Part shown: positions 16,312 to 24,111 of the stretch, in pieces
Layout: the number at the start of each line of letters is the position of its first letter
How positions within the stretch are numbered: the first letter of the stretch is position 1
Assembly: GCA_902781095.1 (NCBI GenBank)
Contig: CACZHW010000003.1
Span: 134,022 to 198,021 of the forward strand
Source: an uncultured Eubacteriales bacterium
Lineage (GTDB): Bacteria; Bacillota; Clostridia; Christensenellales; Aristaeellaceae
Direction of reading: 5' to 3'
DNA length: 64,000 nucleotides
Notes under the pieces: generated by a model
Database searches by the model: none
What the model saw: the letters and a program-made list of their open reading frames with translations, nothing else
What the model was told of the DNA's origin: nothing
Translations under genes and position numbers: made by a program

Positions 16312-18174
16312 GTGAAAAAGACAGAAAGGCAGTACAGGCTTTGGACAGCAGTGTTCTTCATCCTGCTGGCCTTTCTGCCGTTTTGGGCGCGGGCGCAGGG
16401 AGGGACGCTGATGTTCTCTCTGCTGACGCCCTACCGGGACGACGACAGGGCCTTTGAATTCGAGGTCCGCCTGGACGAGCCCGTCAGCGGGGAATACGGC
16501 GATCTGCGCTTTATCGAGGGAAAAGCGGCCTTCACGCTGTCCCAGGGGGAGAGCGTCCTCTCGCCGGGACTGCCGGCCGGGGCGGCGTACACGCTGAGGT
16601 CCTTCCGGCCCGGCGGATACACGGCCCGGTACTGCAGCCCGGACGGTTACGCTGTGGCGTCGCCGCGCGGACGGATCAGGCAGGATGAGACCACGGGCCT
16701 GGTCATCGCGGAGGTTTATACAGGCGCAGCGGAGGCGGCTGTGCTGAACGTGGATTTGACGGAACTCCTCCCGGATTCCGCAGCTCCCCTGCAAGGGGAG
16801 GAAGACTCGGAGGCGGAAGGCAGGGCGCTGCAGCTGAGGCGCCAGAGGGGCCGGGTGCTGGCCGGCCCGCTGACGGTGGGTGCGTCGGCGTTCTGTGAAT
16901 ACGGCGAGAAAGCCAAGAAGACGTATCGGTTCAGCATGCCGTCCGCGGAAGGAAAAGAGGAGACGCTGACGGCGGAAGTCTGGATGCTTCCGGGGAGCAG
17001 TATGAAGGCGGAGGACGATGTGTTCTGCATGAACGTCTCCGTGGAAGACGGCGGGGAGGAAGTCGCCTCTGCCAGCGAGCAGGGAAGCGGCAGCTTTCTC
17101 GTACGGTTTGCACGGGACGGGGAAGAAATGCGAGCCGCCGCTTCCAGCGGCGGAACCGAGCTGCGGCTGAACGGCGAGGTGATGCTGACCGGACGGGGGA
17201 TGAAGGAAGGAGAGTTCGCCTTCACCGTCTGGGACGACGGCGAAATCGTCGCCAGGGCGGAAAACGCCGGGGACGGCACCCTGCGCTTCTCGCCGATCCT
17301 CTTTACGCCGGAGGATGCGGGGGAGCATACGCTCCGGGTGCGGCAGGAGGAAGGCGAAAACCGGGATGTGACGTACGACGCTTCCGAGATCGAAGCGGAG
17401 GTCTTTGTCGGCGACGCGGAGGGACGCGCGGAAGCGCGGGTCACGGGCCTCTCCAAAGGCGGGGAGGCGATCGGAGCCATCCGCTTTGAAAACCGCTACG
17501 CGCTGACGGATTTTAAGGTGTACAACCTGTGGCAGGGCGGCAACGAAGGACAGATCGAGCTGGTGCTGTACGCAAACGGCGAGCGGCTGAAAAAGCAGCC
17601 GGAGTATGCCGTGGACGGAGCGACTTACACGTATTACGATCTGCCGGTCTACGACGAAAACGGGAACCGGATCGTCTATTCCGCCCGGGAGCTGTACGTG
17701 GACGATTACATGGCCGTATACGTGAATACAGGGGAGTACGCCTCGCGTACGCATATGCTCTATAACGGCGGAACCGTCATCAACCGCAAGGTAAAGGACT
17801 TCACTTTTTCCGTGCAGATCGGAGGAGGCGGGAAACGGCCGGATCTGACCTTCACGCTCTACTGCAACGGCAGGCCTTATTATACGGAGACGCAGCCTGA
17901 GCGTGACGAGTACGGCCGGTATGTATACAGGCATCTGCCCGTAAAGGTGAGGGGCGAGCCTGCGGTTTACACGGTCGTCGTCAACGAGATGCCCGGCGTC
18001 GCGGTGGTGTACGAAGGCGCAGACCCGGCCGGCGGCGCAGTGGGGGCGGCGGAAGGCGGCCGCATCCGGGTGTGGTGTGCCCCCGCCACCGGCGACAGGC
18101 AAAGCGCGCCGCTGTGGCCGCTGTTCCTTTCCGTAGCAGGGTTGCTGATCCTGAGGAAGAGGCGGACGGCGTAA
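16312..18174 (+). CDS. Pilin-like surface protein with sortase-type C-terminal tail
   Basis: 620 residues starting at a GTG with AAGGAG upstream. A signal peptide (WTAVFFILLAFLPFWARA) is followed by several beta-sandwich modules. Residues about 220-390 fit the Spy0128/FctA pilin isopeptide-linker domain (FTVWDDGEIVARAENAGDG, ITYD-like VTYDASE, IRFENRYAL). A Cna_B-type domain follows (DFKVYNLWQGGNEGQIELVLY). The end is a cell-wall sorting signal: CAPATGDRQS, a hydrophobic helix and RKRR. The pentapeptide reads APATG rather than LPxTG, so recognition by a housekeeping sortase is uncertain and no sortase gene is in the window. It probably acts as an adhesin or pilus subunit. Confidence 0.75.
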   Translation: MKKTERQYRLWTAVFFILLAFLPFWARAQGGTLMFSLLTPYRDDDRAFEFEVRLDEPVSGEYGDLRFIEGKAAFTLSQGESVLSPGLPAGAAYTLRSFRPGGYTARYCSPDGYAVASPRGRIRQDETTGLVIAEVYTGAAEAAVLNVDLTELLPDSAAPLQGEEDSEAEGRALQLRRQRGRVLAGPLTVGASAFCEYGEKAKKTYRFSMPSAEGKEETLTAEVWMLPGSSMKAEDDVFCMNVSVEDGGEEVASASEQGSGSFLVRFARDGEEMRAAASSGGTELRLNGEVMLTGRGMKEGEFAFTVWDDGEIVARAENAGDGTLRFSPILFTPEDAGEHTLRVRQEEGENRDVTYDASEIEAEVFVGDAEGRAEARVTGLSKGGEAIGAIRFENRYALTDFKVYNLWQGGNEGQIELVLYANGERLKKQPEYAVDGATYTYYDLPVYDENGNRIVYSARELYVDDYMAVYVNTGEYASRTHMLYNGGTVINRKVKDFTFSVQIGGGGKRPDLTFTLYCNGRPYYTETQPERDEYGRYVYRHLPVKVRGEPAVYTVVVNEMPGVAVVYEGADPAGGAVGAAEGGRIRVWCAPATGDRQSAPLWPLFLSVAGLLILRKRRTA

Positions 18175-18190
18175 TTCGCCGTCCGCTTTT
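18162..18190 (+). terminator. Terminator overlapping the pilin-like gene end
   Basis: Perfect 10-bp stem GCGGACGGCG (18162-18171) / CGCCGTCCGC (18177-18186) with loop TAATT and TTTT. The stop codon lies in the loop. Confidence 0.85.
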
Positions 18191-18264
18191 CCTGTGCCGG
18201 GGGTATCGCGGCCCGGCGGAATGTGCTACAATGAGGGCGAAACGAACCGGACGGAGGCGGGGCT

Positions 18265-18942
18265 ATGCGGCTGAGGGTGATTTTCGACATGGACGGCGTC
18301 ATTTTCGACTCCGAGCGCGTCAGCGTGGAGTGCTGGCTGAAGTCGGGCGAAGCGATGGGGCTGCCGCGGGAGCCGCTTCTGGCCGCCGTATACGGCCTGA
18401 TGGGCACCAATGACGAAGAAACCCGCCGAAGGATGGAGGCGGCGATGGGCGGCTGCCCCGGATTCGATTATGAGAAGCTTGAAAGCGGAATGTGGCGGGC
18501 CTTCGCGCATGAGGCGGAAAAGGGACTGCCGCTGAAGCCGGGGGTCCACGCGGTCATGGACGCACTGGACGGGCACAGCATCCCCTTCGGTCTGGCCTCC
18601 TCGACGCGCAGGGAGGCCGTGGAGCGGGAACTGAGGGATGCCGGCCTGCTGAACCGTTTCGCGGCCGTCGTATGCGGGGACGAAGTGGACAGGGGCAAAC
18701 CCGACCCGCAGATTTTTTTACGCTGCTGCGAAAAGATGGGCGGCATCCCGGCGGATACCTTCGTCCTTGAGGATTCTTACAACGGCATCCGTGCGGCCCA
18801 TGCGGCCGGAATGCGGGCGATCATGGTGCCGGATCTGCTGGAGGCGACGCCGGAGATGGAACGCCTGGCGCAGTGCATTTGCCCGGACCTTGCGGTGGCC
18901 GGGGCGGAGATTCTCCGCCGGGCGGAAGCCAGAAGGGAATAG
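18265..18942 (+). CDS. HAD-superfamily phosphatase/phosphomutase (beta-PGM-like)
   Basis: 225 residues. Motif I DMDGVIFDSE (nucleophile Asp and acid/base Asp), motif II Thr/Ser in LASSTRREAV, motif III Lys in DRGKPDPQIF and motif IV VLEDSYNGIRAA are all present, with a helical cap domain between motifs I and II. This is subfamily IA, to which beta-phosphoglucomutase and many sugar-phosphate phosphatases belong. The gene is followed 31 bp later by a phosphohexomutase, so a role in hexose-phosphate metabolism is likely. Mutase and phosphatase activities cannot be told apart from sequence. Confidence 0.85.
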   Translation: MRLRVIFDMDGVIFDSERVSVECWLKSGEAMGLPREPLLAAVYGLMGTNDEETRRRMEAAMGGCPGFDYEKLESGMWRAFAHEAEKGLPLKPGVHAVMDALDGHSIPFGLASSTRREAVERELRDAGLLNRFAAVVCGDEVDRGKPDPQIFLRCCEKMGGIPADTFVLEDSYNGIRAAHAAGMRAIMVPDLLEATPEMERLAQCICPDLAVAGAEILRRAEARRE

Positions 18943-18973
18943 CGGTCCTGAAACACCCGAGAAGGAGGAGCAT

Positions 18974-20395
18974 ATGGTTGAGTTTGGCACGGGCGGCTGG
19001 AGGGCTGTCATCGGAGACGGGTTCACCCGGGAGAATATCCGGAGGATCGCGGCGGCGCTCGCCAGGCGGATGCTGCGGGAAGGGACGGCGCAGCAGGGAA
19101 TAGCGATCGGCTACGACCGCCGGTTTCTCAGCCGCGAAGGGGCGATCTGGTTCTCCGAGGTGATGGCAGGAGAAGGCGTCGCGGTGCGCTTTGTCAACCT
19201 CTCCTGCCCGACGCCGCAGGTGATGTTCACAGTCAAGCAGTTGGACCTGCCTTACGGCGCGATGGTGACGGCCAGCCACAACCCGGCTGTCTACAACGGC
19301 ATCAAGCTGTTTACCCGCGGCGGCAGGGACGCCCTGCAGGAAATCACGGACGCGATCGCATCCGAGGCTAACGCCCTTTCGCTGGAGGGGATTCAAAGCA
19401 TACCTTTTGAGGACGCGCTCAAAGAGGGAAGAATCCATTTTATCGATCCCAGGGACGACTATCTGGATTCGATCCTCTCCCGCATCGACATGGAGGCAAT
19501 CCGCCACAGGCGGCCCCGGGTCGTGCTGGATCCGATGTACGGCGTGAGCCTGACCGGGCTCATGACGATCCTGTACACCGCCCGGTGCGACGTGGACGTC
19601 ATCAACGACCGGCACGACGCCTTCTTCGGCGGGCACCTGCCGGCGCCCAATCCCGAAACGCTGGCGGATCTGCAGGCGGCCGTGCGCGACCATCACGCAC
19701 AAGTCGGCATCGCCACGGACGGCGACGCCGACCGCCTCGGCATCATCGACGAAAACGGGACCTACGTCAGCTCCAACGAGGTGCTGTCCCTGCTGTATCT
19801 CTACCTGCTGCGGTGCAAGGGATGGAAGGGGGCGGTGGTGCGCAATATCGCGACGACCCACCTGCTGGACCGCATCGCGGAGCGCTGCGGCGAGCAGTGC
19901 ATCGAGGTGCCCGTCGGATTCAAATACATTTCTTCCGCAATGGAACAATACGACGCGCTGATCGGCGGCGAGTCCTCCGGCGGCCTCACCGTGCGCGGGC
20001 ACATCCGCGGCAAGGACGGGCTCTATGCGGCGGCCCTGCTCGTGGAGATGATCTGCGTGACGGGGAAGCCCCTGTCCGTGCTGGTGGAGGAGATGTACAA
20101 AGAGTTCGGCAGCTTCCGGATGGCAGAATACGACTGGGGGCTCACGCAGGACAGCAAGGAGCGCATCCGCGGGCGGATCATGGAAAGGCGGGAGCTGCCC
20201 GATTTCGGCAGAACGCCGCAGCGGATCAGCTACGCGGACGGGTGCAAGGTGTATTTTGAAGACCGCTGGATCATCATCCGTTTCTCCGGAACGGAACCGC
20301 GCATCCGCATTTTCGCGGAAGCGCCCGCGATGGAGGACGCGGTCGGGATGGTCCGGGTTGCGGCCGGGTTCCTGGGGCTGCCGATGAAGGCTTGA
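18974..20395 (+). CDS. Phosphoglucomutase/phosphomannomutase family protein
   Basis: 473 residues of the alpha-D-phosphohexomutase superfamily. It has the catalytic phosphoserine loop TASHNPAVYNGIKL (Ser101), the metal loop DGDADRLG (249-256), the sugar-binding GGESSGG and the phosphate-binding RFSGTEPRIRI near the C-terminus. It interconverts 1- and 6-phosphates of glucose or mannose and so feeds nucleotide-sugar synthesis. The ATG at 18974 has GGAGGAG directly upstream and begins at the family N-terminus (FGTGGWRAVIG); longer in-frame extension would overlap the HAD gene. The catalytic loops are complete, so it is expected to be active. Confidence 0.93.
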   Translation: MVEFGTGGWRAVIGDGFTRENIRRIAAALARRMLREGTAQQGIAIGYDRRFLSREGAIWFSEVMAGEGVAVRFVNLSCPTPQVMFTVKQLDLPYGAMVTASHNPAVYNGIKLFTRGGRDALQEITDAIASEANALSLEGIQSIPFEDALKEGRIHFIDPRDDYLDSILSRIDMEAIRHRRPRVVLDPMYGVSLTGLMTILYTARCDVDVINDRHDAFFGGHLPAPNPETLADLQAAVRDHHAQVGIATDGDADRLGIIDENGTYVSSNEVLSLLYLYLLRCKGWKGAVVRNIATTHLLDRIAERCGEQCIEVPVGFKYISSAMEQYDALIGGESSGGLTVRGHIRGKDGLYAAALLVEMICVTGKPLSVLVEEMYKEFGSFRMAEYDWGLTQDSKERIRGRIMERRELPDFGRTPQRISYADGCKVYFEDRWIIIRFSGTEPRIRIFAEAPAMEDAVGMVRVAAGFLGLPMKA

Positions 20396-20447
20396 CGGTG
20401 TCGGACGAAACGAACGGATCCCGCGGGAAGCGGTTTTGAGGAGTGTT

Positions 20448-20720
20448 ATGACAGGGATCTTCCTCGTATACCTGATCGGAATCAATCTTTTTTCCTTCGT
20501 GCTCTTCGGCCTGGACAAGCGAAGGGCGAAACGGGACGAGTGGAGGATAACGGAAAGGACGCTCCTGCTCTCGGCTGCGCTGGGCGGAAGCGCCGGCGCC
20601 CTCGCCGGGATGCGCTTCTTCCACCATAAGACGCGGCACCGGGTTTTCCGGTATGGCGTCCCGGCGTTGCTCATCCTGCAGATTGTCGCCGGCGCGGCGC
20701 TCCTGTGGCGCGTGCGCTGA
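20448..20720 (+). CDS. DUF1294 membrane protein
   Basis: A 90-residue protein of the DUF1294 family: an N-terminal helix, FVLFGLDKRRAKRDEWR, a Gly-rich helix (LGGSAGALAGM), the FFHHKTRHRVFRYG motif and a C-terminal helix. The family is small, widely distributed and of unknown function. The ATG has GAGGAG 4 bp upstream; a TTG four codons earlier is possible but overlaps that ribosome site. It follows the phosphohexomutase by about 50 bp. Confidence 0.88.
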   Translation: MTGIFLVYLIGINLFSFVLFGLDKRRAKRDEWRITERTLLLSAALGGSAGALAGMRFFHHKTRHRVFRYGVPALLILQIVAGAALLWRVR

Positions 20721-20767
20721 CGCCGCAGGCCGACCGGCGGAAGCAGATGAAACGTTTGCAAAAGAAC

Positions 20768-20796
20768 TTGACAGACCGGCAGCACCGGTCTATACT
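20768..20796 (+). promoter_or_regulatory. Promoter of the FMN-riboswitch operon, palindromic spacer
   Basis: Perfect TTGACA (20768-20773), 17-bp spacer, TATACT (20791-20796). The spacer is itself a perfect inverted repeat, GACCGG-CAGCA-CCGGTC, filling exactly the space between the boxes, so a repressor might also act here. Confidence 0.88.
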
Positions 20797-20819
20797 ATGG
20801 GCAACAATTTGATCAGCAA

Positions 20820-20926
20820 TTCTTCAGGGCGGGGTGCAAGTCCCCACCGGCGGTAAAGCCCGCGAGCCGTAAGGCATGATCCGGTGAGATTCCGGGGCCG
20901 ACAGTACAGTCTGGATGGAAGAAGAA
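20820..20926 (+). promoter_or_regulatory. FMN riboswitch (RFN element)
   Basis: All conserved blocks of the FMN aptamer occur in order: P1 TTCTTC...GAAGAA, AGGGCGGGGTGCAAGTCCCC, ACCGGCGGTAAAGCCCGCGA, the GATCCGGTGAGATTCCGG arm, GCCGACAGT and AGTCTGGATGG. Transcription would start about 17 nt upstream. FMN binding should favour the terminator at 20949, turning the operon off when flavin is plentiful. Confidence 0.97.
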
Positions 20927-20948
20927 AAGCGCGAATGCGTGATGTTTT

Positions 20949-20976
20949 CCCCCTGAAGAGATTCAGGGGGGTTTTT
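20949..20976 (+). terminator. Riboswitch expression-platform terminator
   Basis: 9-bp stem CCCCCTGAA (20949-20957) / TTCAGGGGG (20962-20970), loop GAGA, then G and TTTTT (20972-20976). The 3' arm also supplies the only ribosome-site-like sequence (AGGGGGG) for the first gene, which starts at 20980. Confidence 0.92.
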
Positions 20977-20979
20977 ATA

Positions 20980-21870
20980 TTGCAGGCAGTCTCACTGCAT
21001 CCGTCGCGCAAACCGGGGGAGAACCCGTGGAAGGCGCTGCTGCTCGTTTTGCCGATGCTTCTTTTTGCGGCAGGCTTTGTCTACTATCCGTTTGTCAAGA
21101 CGATTATCCAGAGCTTCGGGCTCGTCAACTTCAGGGGGGAGCTGACCGGCTTTGCGGGCCTGGACAATTACCGGTATCTGTTTTCACGGCGGGAGTTCTT
21201 CGCCGCGCTGAAAAACACGCTGACGCTGGCGCTTTGCAACGTGCCGATCACGGTGGTGCTTACGGTCGGACTCGCGTGGCTGTGCAGGGAGAAACGGTGG
21301 ATTTCCCCGCTGCTGGAGACGCTGTTCGCCCTGCCCATGGCGGTTTCCATGTCCTCCGTCGCGCTCATCTACCGCGTGCTGCTCAATCCGACGGTGGGAT
21401 ACCTCAATTACGCGCTCGGGCTTTCAGTCGGCTGGCTGACGGACAGGAACTACGCCCTGGCTGCCATCCTGATGATGACGGTGTGGATGGGAATCGCCTT
21501 CAACTTCCTGCTGTTTTTGTCCGCCTTCCGCGGCGTGCCGCAGGATCTGCTGGACAGCGCGGCGCTGGAGGGGGCGGGGACCTGGCAGGTGTTCTGGAAG
21601 ATCCAGCTGCCGCTGATCTCCCCCACGCTGCTCTACGTGGTCTGCACGAACATGATCCAGGCGATGATGACCAACGGGCCGGTTCTCATCCTCACGCAGG
21701 GCGGTCCGGCGCGCAGCACGACGACGCTGATCTATCTCATGTACACGTCCGGGTACGGCTCGTCCAATTACAGCCTGGCGGCCTGCGTCAGCGTAATCGC
21801 GTTTTTGCTGACGCTGGTTTTCACACTGCTGATTTTCACCACGGAGAAGGGGAGGGTGAACTACCAGTGA
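20980..21870 (+). CDS. ABC importer permease 1 (UgpA/MalF-like), FMN-riboswitch controlled
   Basis: 296 residues if started at the TTG at 20980, the normal length of a UgpA-type permease. Six helices follow a short basic N-terminus (HPSRKPGENPWK), and the EAA motif reads LLDSAALEGAGTWQVFWK. It forms half of the membrane channel of a carbohydrate-uptake-1-type importer. No ATG precedes the first helix; the TTG has AGGGGGG 8 bp upstream, inside the riboswitch terminator arm. A longer in-frame GTG start would fall inside the aptamer and is rejected. The stop overlaps the next start (GTGA). No ATPase is encoded nearby, so a shared MsmK/UgpC-type ATPase is presumed. Confidence 0.85.
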   Translation: MQAVSLHPSRKPGENPWKALLLVLPMLLFAAGFVYYPFVKTIIQSFGLVNFRGELTGFAGLDNYRYLFSRREFFAALKNTLTLALCNVPITVVLTVGLAWLCREKRWISPLLETLFALPMAVSMSSVALIYRVLLNPTVGYLNYALGLSVGWLTDRNYALAAILMMTVWMGIAFNFLLFLSAFRGVPQDLLDSAALEGAGTWQVFWKIQLPLISPTLLYVVCTNMIQAMMTNGPVLILTQGGPARSTTTLIYLMYTSGYGSSNYSLAACVSVIAFLLTLVFTLLIFTTEKGRVNYQ

Positions 21871-22700
21871 GAACCTCTCCAAAACGGGCGGGGATCCGCC
21901 CCGGAGACATCGTCGCCCTGGCGCTTGCGGCGGTCGTCCTTTTCCCGGTGTTTTACGGCCTTTGCGGCGCCTTTAAATCCCCGGCGGAGTTTGCGGCGTG
22001 GCCGCCCGCCGTGCTGCCCCGGTCCTTTGGCTATACCGAAAACTTCAGGCGGGTCTTCGAACAGGCGCCCATGATGCGCTATTTTGCGAACTCACTGGCG
22101 GTGGCGATGCTGTCGACCTCTGTGCGCCTGCTGCTTGCCGTGCTGGCCGCCTATGCGTTCGTCTTTTATGACTTTCCGGGGCACAAACTGCTGTTTTTCC
22201 TGATGCTGGGGACGATGATGCTGCCTGCGGATACGTTGGTCATCACCAATTATCAGACGGTGACGCGCATGGGCCTTCTGGACACTTATCTGGGGATGAG
22301 CATCGTGAGCTTCGTCGGCGCCTCGCAGATGTTCATGCTGCGGCAGACCTTTCTCACGTCCCCCAAGGCGATGCGGGAAGCCGCCCTCATCGACGGGTGC
22401 GGGGATCTGCACTTCATCTTCTCCATCCTGGTGCCGGCCGTTTATCCGCTGCTGCTGATGCTCTTCCTGCAGAGCTTTCTGGCGCAGTGGAACGCCTATC
22501 TGTGGCCCCTGCTCGTGACGAACCGGGTGGAGATGAGGACCGTGCAGGTGGGCCTTACGATGCTTACGACCTTTGAATCGACAAACTACGAGACCATACT
22601 GGCGGGTGTGGCCATCGTCATGGCTCCTACGGCACTGCTGTTCATCGTGCTGCGGGGGTTTGCCACACGGGCGATGAACGACGGGCCGCTGCTTTCCTGA
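21867..22700 (+). CDS. ABC importer permease 2 (UgpE/MalG-like)
   Basis: 277 residues, six membrane helices, with the EAA motif MREAALIDGCGDLHFIFSI before the last helices, as in UgpE and MalG. It pairs with the preceding permease. I take GTG 21867, whose bases overlap the previous TGA, because it gives the family N-terminus (a few basic residues, then the first helix VALALAAVVLFPVFYGL); GGAGGG lies about 10 bp upstream. The binding-protein gene follows after about 50 bp with its own strong ribosome site. Confidence 0.9.
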   Translation: MRTSPKRAGIRPGDIVALALAAVVLFPVFYGLCGAFKSPAEFAAWPPAVLPRSFGYTENFRRVFEQAPMMRYFANSLAVAMLSTSVRLLLAVLAAYAFVFYDFPGHKLLFFLMLGTMMLPADTLVITNYQTVTRMGLLDTYLGMSIVSFVGASQMFMLRQTFLTSPKAMREAALIDGCGDLHFIFSILVPAVYPLLLMLFLQSFLAQWNAYLWPLLVTNRVEMRTVQVGLTMLTTFESTNYETILAGVAIVMAPTALLFIVLRGFATRAMNDGPLLS

Positions 22701-22751
22701 CGGCGCCGTTCAGATAAAAACTTCACGCGCGACAGAGGAGGGTTCTTTATC

Positions 22752-24062
22752 ATGAGGAAAACATTCGTATGGATTCTTGCGGCACTGATGGTGCTGGCCG
22801 CCTTGCCGGCGGCGGCGCAGCCGGTTCACCTGACGCTCTGGCATTCCATGTCGGAGGATGCCGGGCTGCTGCTCGATTCCCTGATCGCCGAATTCAACGC
22901 GACGGCGGGGAAGGAAGCGGGAATCGAAGTGGAGTCGGTCTTCCAAGGGCAGTACAGCGAGGCCGTGAACAAGATGAACAGCATCCTGGTCGCCGGACAG
23001 ACGGATACGCTGCCGGACGTAATGCAGCTGGACGCGACCGGAAAGGTTCCTTACGCATCGGCGGAGACGGCCTATACGGCCGAGGCGGCGATGCGGGACC
23101 ATCCGGAGACGGATATGTCGAAGATGCTAGCGCCGGCCATGGCCAACTGGAGCCTTTCCGGAACGCAGCTGGGCTTCCCGTTCGCGACGTCAACGACGGT
23201 GCTCTACTACAACAAGACCCTGCTGGACGCGGCCGGAGCCTCGGCGCCGGCGACGCTTGCGGACATCGGGGCTCTGGCGGGCAGGTTGCCGGAAAAGACG
23301 GCGGACGGGCTGGATGTGACGGTTTACGCCCACGTGCCCAATACCCCCACGCTGTGCAACTGGCTGGGGCAGATGGGCAGCGATCTTGTGAATCAGCACA
23401 ATGGAACGGAAGGGACGGCGACGGCGCTGGCCTGTATGGACAACGGGGCGCTGGTATCCTTCCTGACGGAGTGGAAAGCGCTTTATGCCACGGGCGCGCT
23501 GGCGGATACGGCCGGATCGACGGACGCTTTCGTCGCGGGGCAGCAGGCGGTGATGACGGGTTCCACGTCCAACATCGCCTCGGTTCTGGAAAAGGTGGGG
23601 GACCGGTTTGAACTGGGCGTGGCGCCGTATCCGCGCGTAAACGATGCGGCAGGCAGCGGGGCGACGGTATCCGGAAGCTGCCTGGCGATGTTCGATCACG
23701 GGGAGGAGCGCAGGCAGGCTGCGTGGACGCTGGTGTGCTGGCTCACGAGCGCCGAGATCCAGGCGAGATTTGCGGGCGGAACGGGTTATCTGCCGGCCAA
23801 CGGGGATTCGGTGGACAGCGATGCGTGGAAGCAGCTGGTGGCGGAGCATCCGCAGTACCAGGTGGGGCTGGACCAGCTCATGCAGACCCCCGAAACCATG
23901 CGGAGCGTTACCGTCGGCCCCTCTGCGGATTTCTATTACGCCATCATGAACGATATCTCCGACATGCTGGAGCAGGACCTCTCGCCGGAGGAGACGGCGG
24001 ACATCCTGCAGGAGGATCTGGAGGGGCTGCTGACCCAGTATGCCCGCGCCAACGCACAGTAA
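22752..24062 (+). CDS. Extracellular solute-binding protein (UgpB family)
   Basis: 436 residues. A Sec signal peptide (MRKTFVWILAALMVLAALPA, then AAQ) lacks a lipobox Cys. The mature protein opens HLTLWHSMSEDAGLLLDSLI and continues with VFQGQYSEAVNKMNSIL, both close to UgpB, which binds glycerol-3-phosphate and glycerophosphodiesters such as GPC. Later markers FPFATSTTVLYYNKTLL and TGYLPAN are also typical. Being under an FMN riboswitch, its ligand may be a flavin nucleotide or related phosphodiester rather than a lipid head group; that is inference. A GAGGAGGG site precedes the ATG, and a terminator lies just downstream. Confidence 0.9.
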   Translation: MRKTFVWILAALMVLAALPAAAQPVHLTLWHSMSEDAGLLLDSLIAEFNATAGKEAGIEVESVFQGQYSEAVNKMNSILVAGQTDTLPDVMQLDATGKVPYASAETAYTAEAAMRDHPETDMSKMLAPAMANWSLSGTQLGFPFATSTTVLYYNKTLLDAAGASAPATLADIGALAGRLPEKTADGLDVTVYAHVPNTPTLCNWLGQMGSDLVNQHNGTEGTATALACMDNGALVSFLTEWKALYATGALADTAGSTDAFVAGQQAVMTGSTSNIASVLEKVGDRFELGVAPYPRVNDAAGSGATVSGSCLAMFDHGEERRQAAWTLVCWLTSAEIQARFAGGTGYLPANGDSVDSDAWKQLVAEHPQYQVGLDQLMQTPETMRSVTVGPSADFYYAIMNDISDMLEQDLSPEETADILQEDLEGLLTQYARANAQ

Positions 24063-24072
24063 ACCAGGAATC

Positions 24073-24100
24073 CGGCTGTCCTTCGGGCAGCCGGTTTTTG
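24073..24100 (+). terminator. Terminator between binding protein and phosphodiesterase
   Basis: CCGGCTG(T)CC-TTCG-GG-CAGCCGG hairpin with a UUCG loop and a T-run. It would partly or fully separate the phosphodiesterase from the transporter message; no clear promoter is visible in the short remaining gap, so read-through is likely. Coordinates are accurate to about one base. Confidence 0.8.
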
Positions 24101-24111
24101 CAGGTGACAGA

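Noticed and set aside
20884..20979. Possible N-terminal extension of the first permease from a GTG inside the riboswitch
   Set aside because: It would translate the aptamer and terminator; the extension shows no family similarity and the length without it is normal.
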